Below, piece after piece: positions 24,930-33,561 of a DNA stretch of 64,000 bases (position 1 is its first letter; every line of letters starts with the position of its first letter). The notes below the pieces were generated by a model. That model did not search any database, was not told the DNA's origin, and was given only the letters and a program-made list of their open reading frames with translations. This stretch comes from Polyangiaceae bacterium (GTDB lineage Bacteria; Myxococcota_A; Polyangia; Polyangiales; Polyangiaceae), in assembly GCA_016715885.1 (NCBI GenBank), contig JADJXL010000025.1, positions 620,001 through 684,000 of the forward strand, read 5' to 3'. The position numbers and the translations under genes are program-made.

Positions 24930-25616
24930 CTATCGCAGGCATCTCGCGATCTCATCCCCATCCCTGCGAGCGTCCGCGAACCCCACAGGCCATCGCTCGC
25001 GTGGTTGCGTCGCTCCACCAGCGACGTCCGTCGGCAGAACGCGTCTTGCACCAATCCCGGCAAGCACTTTCGCTGCTTGCGCGGGCGAAGCCTCGTTCGA
25101 ACAAAGCATCTGCGCGAGCCTCCTTTGCCACCGGTCATCGGCATCCTGCGGCGCTGGGAGTGGCCATTCGTCGAGCATGAGCAGCTCCTCGACGACCGCG
25201 GACCGGAGCATTGCCAAGACAAACGTCGCGCAAGTAAAACCATAACGTTCATCGGTCGACGATGGAATGATGTCCGCACTGGTAGGATCAAATCGAGGCC
25301 TCCACTCCATGAATCGATAACGAAGCGTGTTGGAATGCCTCCGCGCGACCCGGCGACAGAGCGCGCACAACGTCTGAGCGTCGTCATCATCGAGCGTCAG
25401 CGCAATGAGACCATTGTCATGCCCCTCAAAGACATCTCCCGGAACATCGTCGCGGAGATCTCGATCCCAGGCAAAGTGCAGAACACGTGGGGCACCGTAA
25501 TCGCGATGGTAAAGTCCTGCATGGAACTGGACGCGGCCTGTGCGCGTAACCCATACGGCTACGACAAGATCAGCATCAGCCCCGCGAAACCATTGCGTAC
25601 GGTGTCCCATGCTCAC
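24930..25616 (-). CDS. Unknown protein, possibly a permuted papain-like (NlpC/P60- or LRAT-type) hydrolase
   Basis: This 228-residue protein starts at GTG 25616, overlapping the previous stop as GTGA. It has a His-rich strand (VQFHAGLYHRDYG, VLHFAW) followed about 90 residues later by YGFTCATFVLAML. A His before a Cys in a TCxxFV motif is the order seen in circularly permuted papain-like enzymes (LRAT, YiiX). The similarity is weak and by eye. It is the last gene of a three-gene operon with an ABC-type ATPase, so it may be the effector. An active Cys near residue 147 is predicted. Confidence 0.6.
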   Translation of the reverse strand: MSMGHRTQWFRGADADLVVAVWVTRTGRVQFHAGLYHRDYGAPRVLHFAWDRDLRDDVPGDVFEGHDNGLIALTLDDDDAQTLCALCRRVARRHSNTLRYRFMEWRPRFDPTSADIIPSSTDERYGFTCATFVLAMLRSAVVEELLMLDEWPLPAPQDADDRWQRRLAQMLCSNEASPAQAAKVLAGIGARRVLPTDVAGGATQPRERWPVGFADARRDGDEIARCLR

Positions 25617-26182
25617 GTTTCAAGCCCTTGCTCCAGGCGGCGTATCGTTGTTTCGGGCGTACCGCGGGCGCGGAGGTCAGCAAGAAACCGCTCGAGAAAA
25701 GCTTGGCGGGCAGGCAAGTGATCTCTCGACATACGCGTTGCAGCAAGCAAGGTCTGGCCGACCGCACGTACCGTGCGAGCAGGATCGAGCCGTTCGAAGA
25801 GCGCGACGACATGTTCCGGCGCTGTCGCGCTCCAATGGTCGACATATTCGAGTAGGCGATCGAGTGCCGACGCGACGCGCGATCGATCGGAATGCGAAGA
25901 AACAGCATACAATAGCTCGAGCAGCACATCGAGCGACGGAACGTCTCTTCGGCCAATGCGCTCGAGGTCGCCCACGACATCAGCCAAGTCTTGGTCCGTA
26001 ACTTGATCCGCGGGAACAGGCGAGCCATCTGCCATGACCAACCGATGTGCACAAGGTTCGCCCAATGCCATGAGCGCTCCCAGCGCGTCGAGCTGACGTC
26101 GACGAATGCGGTGCGACGCAGGATTGAATTCTCCCCCGACAGGGCGCGGCACATCGATGGTATGAATCATCTGTGTCGTCAC
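25613..26182 (-). CDS. Helical unknown protein, middle gene of the ATPase operon
   Basis: This 189-residue protein starts at GTG 26182, three bases after the ATPase stop, and ends in a GTGA overlap with the next gene. It is predicted to be almost all helix (RRRQLDALGALMALGEP, HVVALFERLDPARTVRAVG, QAFLERFLADLRARGTPE). It resembles a HEAT-like or adaptor protein without clear repeats. Tight coupling on both sides indicates that the three proteins are made together, probably as a complex. The family is not recognised. Confidence 0.7.
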   Translation of the reverse strand: MTTQMIHTIDVPRPVGGEFNPASHRIRRRQLDALGALMALGEPCAHRLVMADGSPVPADQVTDQDLADVVGDLERIGRRDVPSLDVLLELLYAVSSHSDRSRVASALDRLLEYVDHWSATAPEHVVALFERLDPARTVRAVGQTLLAATRMSRDHLPARQAFLERFLADLRARGTPETTIRRLEQGLET

Positions 26183-26185
26183 GGA

Positions 26186-27457
26186 TCACCAGAGGTTCAG
26201 CGCACGGAGCAAGTCGGTCACGAGGTCGAGGCGCGAGGCGCGCAATGCCTTGATCATGAGGGCAGATTCGTCGTCGCGCAGCCCTCGCCAGTGAAGTGTG
26301 GGCTCAGCGCCCCCAGGTTGCGGCCGAGATTCGCAGAGAACGAATCCACGGCTCAGCTCCGTCTCGGTGCTGAAGGGGAGCATATCGAGCATTTCGCGGT
26401 TTTGACTGGTAAGAAAAACCTGCCGATCGCGAAGTTGCAAAACCAAGAATTCGATCCAGGACTCGTGAAGACCGTTGGAGGGTTCGTCGAGAATGGCAGC
26501 CTCTTTGTTGCATACCAAGTACCAGCCCAGAGCGAAAAGCCGACGTTGACCATAGGACAATTGATCTCCTCGTCGCGCCAATCGCCCGTCACGGTAAAAC
26601 GTGAACGTGGGAGAGGAGTAAACGAAACTCTTGCTTCCGTAGCGCTGCTCGACGCGCGGTGGACCGAGGTACATCCGAGCTTCGCTGAAACCCATCTCGC
26701 GAACGAATGCTGCTAGGAGGGGTTCACTCACCAGGGAGATGTCAATGGCCGAACCATCGGAAGGTAGCGCTCGGAAAATAGTATCTGGCAGGAGGCCTGG
26801 ACGACTCCACATCGACTCCCCAAGGCAAATCTCAAAGCTGTTGCCCTCAATGTGTTTCAAGAGTTCATCACTCTCGGGCATACGATGAAGAGCTTGGTCG
26901 TTACCACTGATAGCGCGAACGTCCGCATTCAACAATGCGCCGAGCGCCGGCAAATTAGGGGCGAGCGGTGCTTGCTTGAAGCTCCATGCAATCGACTCAT
27001 CGACCGCATCGAGCGCCAGCGCCGCTCCCTTCACGATGCGCCGAGGAGGATTATCGCTCGCCAGAAGGATCGTCACCTCCACGCCGGATGGTGCCCGCAA
27101 TGTGTAGCGACCCTCTTCACGAAGTGTGACTGCCGAAGACTCGGTGAGCGCCGCTCGTTTGACCGCGACATCAATTTGATGTGGCCCTGCCCGTAGGACA
27201 AACTCCAAGTCCAACGGCTCGTCGCGGAAAGCTCGGTGCCCAAAGTTTAGATTTAGTGCGGAAGCAACGAGATCGAGCAACGTGCTCTTGCCCGTCGCGT
27301 TCTTTCCAAGAACGACATGCAGCCCCTCACTGAAATGCAGCTCGGTCCCCGGTTCGACCGACCGGAACTGGTTGATCTTGAGACGCTCCAACCAACGGCG
27401 CGGATGCGAGCCGGCTTCGGTCGTCGCTTGTAGCTCGGGCGAGGTCTCCGTCGTCAT
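26186..27457 (-). CDS. ABC-type AAA ATPase (RecF/SMC-like), first gene of the three-gene operon
   Basis: This 423-residue protein starts at the ATG at 27457, with GGAGAG six bases upstream. It has INQFRSVEPGTELHFSEGLH and Walker A GKNATGKSTLLDLV near residue 60. Near residue 340 are LSYGQRRLFALGWYL (ABC signature) and AAILDEPSNGLHES (Walker B), with FLTSQNREML in the H-loop position, where Gln or Asn replaces the usual His. There is no TOPRIM domain, so it is not an OLD nuclease. Such solo ATPases commonly act as sensors in phage defence. Confidence 0.85.
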   Translation of the reverse strand: MTTETSPELQATTEAGSHPRRWLERLKINQFRSVEPGTELHFSEGLHVVLGKNATGKSTLLDLVASALNLNFGHRAFRDEPLDLEFVLRAGPHQIDVAVKRAALTESSAVTLREEGRYTLRAPSGVEVTILLASDNPPRRIVKGAALALDAVDESIAWSFKQAPLAPNLPALGALLNADVRAISGNDQALHRMPESDELLKHIEGNSFEICLGESMWSRPGLLPDTIFRALPSDGSAIDISLVSEPLLAAFVREMGFSEARMYLGPPRVEQRYGSKSFVYSSPTFTFYRDGRLARRGDQLSYGQRRLFALGWYLVCNKEAAILDEPSNGLHESWIEFLVLQLRDRQVFLTSQNREMLDMLPFSTETELSRGFVLCESRPQPGGAEPTLHWRGLRDDESALMIKALRASRLDLVTDLLRALNLW

Positions 27458-27961
27458 CCGCATCTCTCCACGGCGCATACCTACCACATGCCGCTGCCTC
27501 AAAAAACACTGGAATGTTTGTTCCTGTCAAGGACCACCTCGGTCACATCGGCCCAGGACGCATCCCACATCCCCTGAATTCCCTCGCCCGCTCCCCACTT
27601 CCGCCCCCACGTCGCGTCCCGGCGCCTCCGCTGCACCATTCGCCCCGTCAACATGCCCCTCCGCCACCGCCGCCACGCGTCTATCCAATCAACGTCGCCT
27701 CCCGGCGCCATCGGCACGCCACTTGCCGCGGAAACTCGCCATCCGCCGCGATCGGTGACCGATATCGCCCACGCAACTCGCTTCCCGGCTGCGCCGGCGC
27801 GCCACAAACGCCCGATCGCCGCGTCCCGTTTGCCTCCGGAGACCCTGCTTCATTTTGAAGCCACCTCGCCGGATGTGCCGAGGCTTCCTTGTCTCAACTT
27901 CACCACACCACCCTGTCGACAAATTCTTTACTTCTCGATGCAGCTCCGCTAAGCAAGCATC
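27458..27961. other. Divergent intergenic region between the ATPase operon and an unknown gene
   Basis: The 504 bases between two divergent genes are longer than needed for promoters. Pro- and Arg-rich open frames cross it on both strands, for example MFVPVKDHLGHIG on the plus strand at 27514, but they look like GC-rich artefacts. A decayed gene is possible; none could be identified. Confidence 0.4.
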
Positions 27962-28741
27962 ATGACCGACGCAAAAGCTTCTCGTATGGTTTCCGACCGG
28001 CTTGCGATCACCAATACCGTGGTATCCTCGATAAACATTCACGGTCCCGAAGTCGCTCCGGTCCTCGAAAAATTGCTCTTTCCGGACGGAGTGCCACCGA
28101 ACCTGACCGTGGCGGGGGTCCTCGTAGCGCTCGGCGCGCATTTGCAAGCTCGAGCGACAGCGCTCGTCAATGCCGACCGCACGCATACGACGGAGCTCGC
28201 GGATGACGATGGTTATCGCCGCACGCGAGACGAAAACCTCGTGGCCGTACGCGAATTCATGAGCGCCTTGCGGTCGGGGCTCGCGCAAAACTATGGTGCT
28301 ACGGTGGCAGCAGCTTATGGGCTTGGAGGGTCCATTCCGGAAGAGCCCGCGACGGTGCTGACGCTGGCAGGTCATGTCGAGCAATTCTTGCGCACGAGGC
28401 CCCTTGTCGAAACGCCGAAAAACAAGAGCTTGAAAATCGATCCGACGCTCGCCGCGGATGAATTGCAATCGCTCGCGAATGCATTGAAGACGGCGCTATC
28501 GGATGTCGACCGAGAAAAACGCGAAGCGCAGCTCACGCAGGCCGCAAAGAACGATGCAATGGCGGCATGGGGAACGTCGTATTCGGGTGTGGCGGATGCG
28601 GCGGCGGCGTTTTACGTGCTGGGAGGACGTCCCGAGCTTGCGGAACGCGTGCGCCCGACGGCGCGTCGTCGCGCGGGTCTCGTGGAGCCGGAAGACGCGG
28701 GACAAGGGACCGAAGCGCCGCCCGCACGAAACGGGACGTAG
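27962..28741 (+). CDS. Unknown helical protein (259 aa)
   Basis: The protein starts at the ATG at 27962 (TDAKASRMVSDRLAITNT). It has a central helical stretch (RDENLVAVREFMSALRSGLA, LAADELQSLANALKTALSD) and a C-terminal Arg/Glu-rich tail. There is no signal peptide or membrane helix. It lies between the two ATPase modules but runs the other way. The family is not recognised. Confidence 0.7.
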   Translation: MTDAKASRMVSDRLAITNTVVSSINIHGPEVAPVLEKLLFPDGVPPNLTVAGVLVALGAHLQARATALVNADRTHTTELADDDGYRRTRDENLVAVREFMSALRSGLAQNYGATVAAAYGLGGSIPEEPATVLTLAGHVEQFLRTRPLVETPKNKSLKIDPTLAADELQSLANALKTALSDVDREKREAQLTQAAKNDAMAAWGTSYSGVADAAAAFYVLGGRPELAERVRPTARRRAGLVEPEDAGQGTEAPPARNGT

Positions 28742-28862
28742 CGACGATTGGCATACGCGCCGAGAACAAGTTCGTCATGCCGAACCAATTGCGGCGACGA
28801 GCTCGTCGTTTCCCATCACGAGCCTCTTGCCTTCCCATAAAAGCCGCGGCACACTCGGGGCC

Positions 28863-29148
28863 ATGAGCGTTCCGGCCGAGAAACCACAGCGACGCGCGAC
28901 CTACGAGGACTACGCTGCCGTTCCCGAACGTCGTGGTCGTTTATGCGCGCGAACGCGTCAAGTACGTGTGGCTCGTGCATCCCATTCGCCAGACGCTCGA
29001 AGCATTCACGCTGAATCCCGACGGTTATTGGTTGACGACGGGACTTCATGAAGGAAATCAGCGTGTGCGCGTGCCGCCCTTCGACGCCATCGAATTGGAC
29101 CTGGGACTTTTGTGGCCCGAAGTGGAAGATGCCAAGGGCGCAGAGTAA
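28863..29148 (+). pseudogene. Decayed Uma2-family (PD-(D/E)XK-like) endonuclease gene with internal deletion
   Basis: The first part, MSVPAEKPQRRATYEDYAAV, matches the Uma2 N-terminus. The second part, in another frame from about 28925, is VVYARERVKYVWLVHPIRQT, LEAFTL, RVRVPPFDAIELDLGLLWPE, which matches the Uma2 C-terminus. The roughly 90 middle residues with the catalytic core are missing and the two parts are out of frame. It is therefore a deleted, inactive copy. Confidence 0.8.
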
Positions 29149-29268
29149 GAGGACAAAATCGGCGCTTGATTGTGCCAACCTGTGACAATTACCGCACCCA
29201 CCACGGCGCGTCGAATCGAATAAAGCCGACGCATCGAATGGCACACGGATTGCTCCCGCGTTCCGCCC

Positions 29269-29925
29269 ATGCGAAACGCAACGAAAGCATCTCCTTGGCT
29301 CGTCAGCACCATCTCAATCATCGCCTGCTTCACGCTTGCCGCGTGTGGCGCTCAAGTCATTGACGGCGGCAGCTCCGGCGGCAACGGCGGCAATGCAACG
29401 ACCGCATCGAGCAGCGGGAGCGGCGGAGGCGGCGGGAGCGGCGGAAATGGCAATGGCGGCGGCGGTACGGCGGGCGGAAGCCCCGGCGGCTCGAATGCAA
29501 TCGCGATGCTTTACGGCGAGCTTCAAAGCTCGAATCCGTCGGGCACCACGGTGGCTTCGTCGAGCGGCGGAGGACCCGATGCGAATATGCTTTACATTGC
29601 CATCAGCAATACACCCGAAAACTGCAACGACCCCTTCGAGGCGGAACCTTGCGGAGACAATTATCGGGTCGCGATTGGCATCCCGGTGGATCTCCAAAAA
29701 GTCGGCATCATTCCGCTGAACGATCCAACCATCATCTCCAATTTCTCGTGGTCGGGTGCCGCCGATGCGACGGGTCAATGCGCGTTCGGCGGAGGGAGCT
29801 TCTTCGATGGCGAGCTGGAGATTACAGCCATCGATGGCGGACACGTCGCTGGGATCTTGACGAACACGTCGACCTTCGATTTCGATGCCAATGGTGCGTT
29901 CGACGCGCCGCGCTGCATGTGGTAA
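29269..29925 (+). CDS. Lipoprotein with long Gly/Ser linker and beta-type domain
   Basis: This 218-residue protein has lipobox FTLAAC. About 45 Gly/Ser/Asn residues follow, then a compact domain (AIAMLYGELQSSNPSG, DNYRVAIGIPVDLQ, QCAFGGGSFFDGELEITAID). The linker suggests display at the outer membrane surface. It is transcribed with, or just before, the ferritin-like lipoprotein (60-base gap). The function is unknown. Confidence 0.8.
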   Translation: MRNATKASPWLVSTISIIACFTLAACGAQVIDGGSSGGNGGNATTASSSGSGGGGGSGGNGNGGGGTAGGSPGGSNAIAMLYGELQSSNPSGTTVASSSGGGPDANMLYIAISNTPENCNDPFEAEPCGDNYRVAIGIPVDLQKVGIIPLNDPTIISNFSWSGAADATGQCAFGGGSFFDGELEITAIDGGHVAGILTNTSTFDFDANGAFDAPRCMW

Positions 29926-29984
29926 TGCCCATGCCCCCAAATTGCCCTTGCTTTGGAACCTCGAACCAACGGATTCTACGAACC

Positions 29985-31280
29985 ATGCTAGACGCTCGAA
30001 ACTTGAAACGGTTGTTCAAAGGTATTCTGGTCGCTTCGTTCGTGCCCGGATGTGGCGGCGTCGATCGCGACCAATTCACCACGAATGCCTGCACCGGTAA
30101 CAATGATCTCGATGGGCTCACGGCAACGCCGGCGGTCGATTACATGGAGCTTCGGCAAACGGTTGCCTTCTCCGAGCCACCGATGACGGAGGTCATTGCG
30201 AAGCAGGGGTCTGCTTGCGCGAACGCATCGGGCACGACATGCTCGGATACCCTTGCAACGCTGACGGTAACAGGCGGTTGGACTCGCTCGTCGGGATTCT
30301 TCGATGGCGGCCCGACAACTCGGTATCTGGTGTTCACGCGTGGCGACGAAGTGGGCGCTGTCGCGTCACTCGACGACCTCAAAAAGTTCCTCGCGCCGAT
30401 CGAGAATCCGCGAGACGCGATCTTTTTGATTGATAATGAATTGAGTGGCCATCGCGTCATCTGCGAAGAGAACAACACCGCTGCGGTCGATGATGGATTC
30501 CATATTCTCACGACGAGCGGGACTGCATGTGGCGAGGGGTCGCATCGAGACGAGCACGTGGTGCATGTGTCGTCCACGGGCGTGATCACGGTGAAGGAAA
30601 CGGTGGTGATTGAAGAAGGGGACTCGGGCTGCGTGATTGGGCGCCGTCCGGAGGGGTTGATTGCGTCGAATCCGCCGCGGGGGGCTCGCTCGATGGGCGC
30701 GTATTTCGCGGAAGCGTCGCAGCTCGAAGCGGCGTCGGTATTTGCTTTCGAGCGGCTGGAAGGGGAACTGCGCACGTATCGCGCTCCGCGGACGCTGGTG
30801 CGGGATGCGAGGCGGGCGCGCAATGATGAAGTGCGGCACGCGCGGATGACGCGACGATTGGCGAAGAAAAATGGTGGGACGCCGGTGGCTGCACGGGTTC
30901 GGCAAATGTCGGGTCGAGCGTGGATGGAATTCGTGAAAGAAAATGCGGTCGAGGGGTGCATTCGCGAGACGTTCGGGGCGCTGGTTGCGACGTACCAGGC
31001 GCAGCACGCGACGGACGAGCACATCAAGCGAGCGATGGGGGTGATTGCGAACGACGAAACGCGGCACGCGTCGCTTGCGTGGCGGGTTGCGAAATGGGCG
31101 GAGGCTCGACTGAGCGCGGAAGAGCGCGCGGAGGTGCGAGCATTGCAGCGCGCGGAGTTGCAGCGGATGCGCTGTCACTTGTCGCATGAGGATGCGCCAT
31201 TGCCGGCGGCGGGATATCCGGGTCGAGACGAATCGATTCGGCTGCTCGCGGGGTTTTCTGCGGCGATTGGGATGGGTTGA
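29985..31280 (+). CDS. Lipoprotein with C-terminal ferritin-like domain
   Basis: This 431-residue protein starts at the ATG at 29985, with lipobox FVPGC. The N-terminal half is beta-rich with Cys pairs. The C-terminal 200 residues are four-helix, ferritin-like, with metal-type ligands: FAEASQLEAASVFAFERLEG, ARRARNDEVRHARM, ENAVEGCIRETFGALV and ANDETRHASLAWRVAKW. The two ExxH motifs, NDEVRHAR and NDETRHAS, with ELEG and EGCI, fit a di-iron centre. It may be a periplasmic or surface oxidase or iron protein. Its partner is unknown. Confidence 0.85.
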   Translation: MLDARNLKRLFKGILVASFVPGCGGVDRDQFTTNACTGNNDLDGLTATPAVDYMELRQTVAFSEPPMTEVIAKQGSACANASGTTCSDTLATLTVTGGWTRSSGFFDGGPTTRYLVFTRGDEVGAVASLDDLKKFLAPIENPRDAIFLIDNELSGHRVICEENNTAAVDDGFHILTTSGTACGEGSHRDEHVVHVSSTGVITVKETVVIEEGDSGCVIGRRPEGLIASNPPRGARSMGAYFAEASQLEAASVFAFERLEGELRTYRAPRTLVRDARRARNDEVRHARMTRRLAKKNGGTPVAARVRQMSGRAWMEFVKENAVEGCIRETFGALVATYQAQHATDEHIKRAMGVIANDETRHASLAWRVAKWAEARLSAEERAEVRALQRAELQRMRCHLSHEDAPLPAAGYPGRDESIRLLAGFSAAIGMG

Positions 31281-31295
31281 GATCGGACGGAATGG

Positions 31296-31328
31296 GTGCT
31301 TTTCGAAGCACGCGGTAGAAATTACCGC
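31296..31328. terminator. Two tandem hairpins between convergent genes
   Basis: A perfect stem GTGCTT-TTCG-AAGCAC with a UUCG tetraloop at 31296-31311 is followed directly by GCGGTA-GAAAT-TACCGC at 31312-31328. They lie in the 52-base gap between convergent genes. No T-run follows, so a terminator role for either strand is likely but inferred. Confidence 0.6.
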
Positions 31329-31332
31329 GCCT

Positions 31333-32232
31333 TTAGAGATTGCGAAGGATTGGATTCGATCGTTCGTTGAACATACTCGTCAATGGTGCTTCGTCGCCAC
31401 CGGTGGGTATGCCAACTGCGCTCGAACCAAGCGCAGCCTCGAGGTCCCGGACAAGTGCGCGTAGGTATGGGAACCACGTAGACGTTGCGAGCACGGTGGG
31501 CCAGTTCAGCTTGCCCAGGAGACGCACTCCTTCGTGCTGCTCCAGGTATTTCGAGCAGTCGCCAAGTGTGTGATCACGCATCAACCACTCGAGGTATTTC
31601 TTGGGATGCTCCTTTCGCCGAGCGCTGATCCAACTCGGCATCCTGCCGCTAGCGAAACCTTTGCACGCACTGCCGTCGTCCGCATCGTACGCAGGATCGT
31701 CCGTCAGAAAGTCCTCGGGATCTCGGTTCGGGGCAATGTTCGGAGGCCAGTACGCCGACGGCACTTCCGTTTGCAATGCCGAGAAGTCCCCAAAGAACCA
31801 GCTCTCCGGCATGGGGACGGCGAGGTGAAATGAGACGCGTTCGCGCATGAGTCGTGTAGCAAACGCTGGATCCATTGCGGAACCGATGTTGCTGATCGTG
31901 CGCCTTGCTGATTCACGAACGTGTTCAATCATGATCCTTTCATTCCCCTTATTGACGAGTTCCAGATCCTCGACGACATACGCAAGGTCCGATGGGGGTG
32001 TCGCCGTATCAGGAGGGACCAACGTACCAAGAGCCGCCCTCAGCATCGTGCCAGCCTTTCCCGATCCATTGCCGGGGGGTAGCAACTGCACCGTACATGA
32101 GGTGAAGCCGTGAAATGGTTTGCCTGGCGCGTATGGCTCGACGTGGAATTCATGATCGGGAAACAATTTTTGGAGTGCGGCCGCAAGACCACGGAACTCC
32201 ATGATCCCGGTCGTGAGCAATGATACCCGCAT
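31333..32232 (-). CDS. DUF4276-like protein with TOPRIM-type motifs, partner of the AAA ATPase
   Basis: This 299-residue protein starts at the ATG at 32232, 11 bases after the ATPase stop. It begins RVSLLTTGIMEFRGLAAALQ (TOPRIM-type Glu strand), then has YVVEDLELVNKG (acidic DxD-like strand) and FHLAVPMPESWFFGD (the E-W-D segment of DUF4276). The C-terminus NWPTVLATSTWFPYLRALV also fits that family. An ATPase beside a TOPRIM-like protein is a layout known from PARIS/AbiL-type defence systems. The nuclease role is inferred. Confidence 0.75.
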   Translation of the reverse strand: MRVSLLTTGIMEFRGLAAALQKLFPDHEFHVEPYAPGKPFHGFTSCTVQLLPPGNGSGKAGTMLRAALGTLVPPDTATPPSDLAYVVEDLELVNKGNERIMIEHVRESARRTISNIGSAMDPAFATRLMRERVSFHLAVPMPESWFFGDFSALQTEVPSAYWPPNIAPNRDPEDFLTDDPAYDADDGSACKGFASGRMPSWISARRKEHPKKYLEWLMRDHTLGDCSKYLEQHEGVRLLGKLNWPTVLATSTWFPYLRALVRDLEAALGSSAVGIPTGGDEAPLTSMFNERSNPILRNL

Positions 32233-32243
32233 GGGCAGCCTCG

Positions 32244-33392
32244 TTATGAATTCGATTTCTCGTCCGAAGGCGTCGCTTCGGGTACGGGAGGAGCGCCGAA
32301 TTTCATGCGATCGTAGAGCTCTCCGAGCGGGAACATTGCCAACCACTCGGGCTTCTTGAGTTGGTCGAGTGGCATTGGGCATTTGTCCGCCTCCGCGTCG
32401 AGAACCCAGATCTGGCCAGGTTCCTGGTCGAATTCATTCATGACGAGGGGAGAGTGGGTCGTTAGAACGACGGTGAGATCACGTTCCCGGGCCATGGCCC
32501 GCATGGACGCCAAAATCGAACGAATTGCGTGGGGATGGAGCTGGTTTTCCATTTCATCGAAAGCAAGGATGCTCCTAGGTTTTGCTCCTGCAACGGCAGT
32601 AAGTTGCAATAGGCCCGTGAGTAACCCGTCGGCCTGTCTTCGGGGTGGCAACCCATCAGCGGGATCGGTCGCTCCCGGAGGAAAAACATAAGCCTCGTTG
32701 CGGTCGAATTCGATTGTCTGGATCAGGTCGGGGAAAGCAATGCGGGCGTGCTGCATGACCCACTCGAATTGCCCCCTGTAGCGCAATGGCGCCTGCTTCC
32801 AGTTCGCAAGCACGGCCCATAGATTGCGTCCTGTACCATGCAAGAATTTGACTGCGTCTTCACGCGTAGTTCCTTCGCGCACGGTGTGGAGCCAAAAGTC
32901 ATAGGTTCGCAAATCATACAATGCTTGAAAGAGCGGGCGCATCCAATCTGAGCCGCCGCGATCCCATAGTACCCTGGCACAGCATCGAACGTCGTCGAAG
33001 GGTTGCGTTTTGCCTTCTAGAGTCCACGTTTCCGAATAAGCCGCTGCCCGTAGGATCAAACGATCTCCGCAATATAGCTCCTCGCCATATCTTCCTTTGA
33101 GGCCCGCAGCAGACATCGGAAGCAGCAGCCGCCAACGGACGTCATCGACGCGCACTTCGAAAATCACCAGATCGTCGGAACTGCCCCGGGTTGGAAAATG
33201 ATCACCACCGTGCGCAGCGTGCAATCCATCCTCGTGTCCACTGATGAAAGTTCCCCGCAAAAAGCGAAGGAGATCGAGCGTCGTCGTCTTCCCGGCGCCG
33301 TTGGGCCCCACGATGAGCGAGACGGCTCCCGGCGCCCAGGAGAAGTCTTTGAGTCTGCGAAAATTGCGACAACTGATCTCGAGTCGACTCAC
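32244..33392 (-). CDS. AAA ATPase (AAA_21, RecF-like), defence-type two-gene operon
   Basis: This 382-residue protein most likely starts at GTG 33392 (SRLEISCRNFRRLKDF). The frame is open further upstream, but that part does not look like protein of this family. Walker A is GPNGAGKTTTLDLLRFLR. Walker B is SILAFDEMENQLHPHAIRSI, and the H-motif is VVLTTHSPLVMNEF. It lacks its own TOPRIM domain. The next gene supplies a DUF4276/TOPRIM-like partner. It is probably a sensor ATPase of an anti-phage or overcoming-type system, by family analogy. Confidence 0.85.
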   Translation of the reverse strand: MSRLEISCRNFRRLKDFSWAPGAVSLIVGPNGAGKTTTLDLLRFLRGTFISGHEDGLHAAHGGDHFPTRGSSDDLVIFEVRVDDVRWRLLLPMSAAGLKGRYGEELYCGDRLILRAAAYSETWTLEGKTQPFDDVRCCARVLWDRGGSDWMRPLFQALYDLRTYDFWLHTVREGTTREDAVKFLHGTGRNLWAVLANWKQAPLRYRGQFEWVMQHARIAFPDLIQTIEFDRNEAYVFPPGATDPADGLPPRRQADGLLTGLLQLTAVAGAKPRSILAFDEMENQLHPHAIRSILASMRAMARERDLTVVLTTHSPLVMNEFDQEPGQIWVLDAEADKCPMPLDQLKKPEWLAMFPLGELYDRMKFGAPPVPEATPSDEKSNS

Positions 33393-33561
33393 GATGAAAT
33401 CCTGGACTGTCGAAGGAGCGACAGTCGACGCTGAGGGGTGCGGTGACGGTACTGCCCGACCGGGCAGCAGAACCGCATCAAGAAGAATGCCATGAGGGAC
33501 AACGGGAAGCAAGAAAACGCCAAGGACATCCGTGGCTCTGCTCGACGAATGCACAACCGGC

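Noticed and set aside
26186..27457. OLD-family nuclease
   Set aside because: The ATPase has no TOPRIM domain after the Walker B region, so it cannot be an OLD/GajA-type nuclease by itself.
27514..27858. 114-residue Pro-rich plus-strand frame
   Set aside because: Basic, proline-rich sequence with no domain and no ribosome site. Treated as intergenic.
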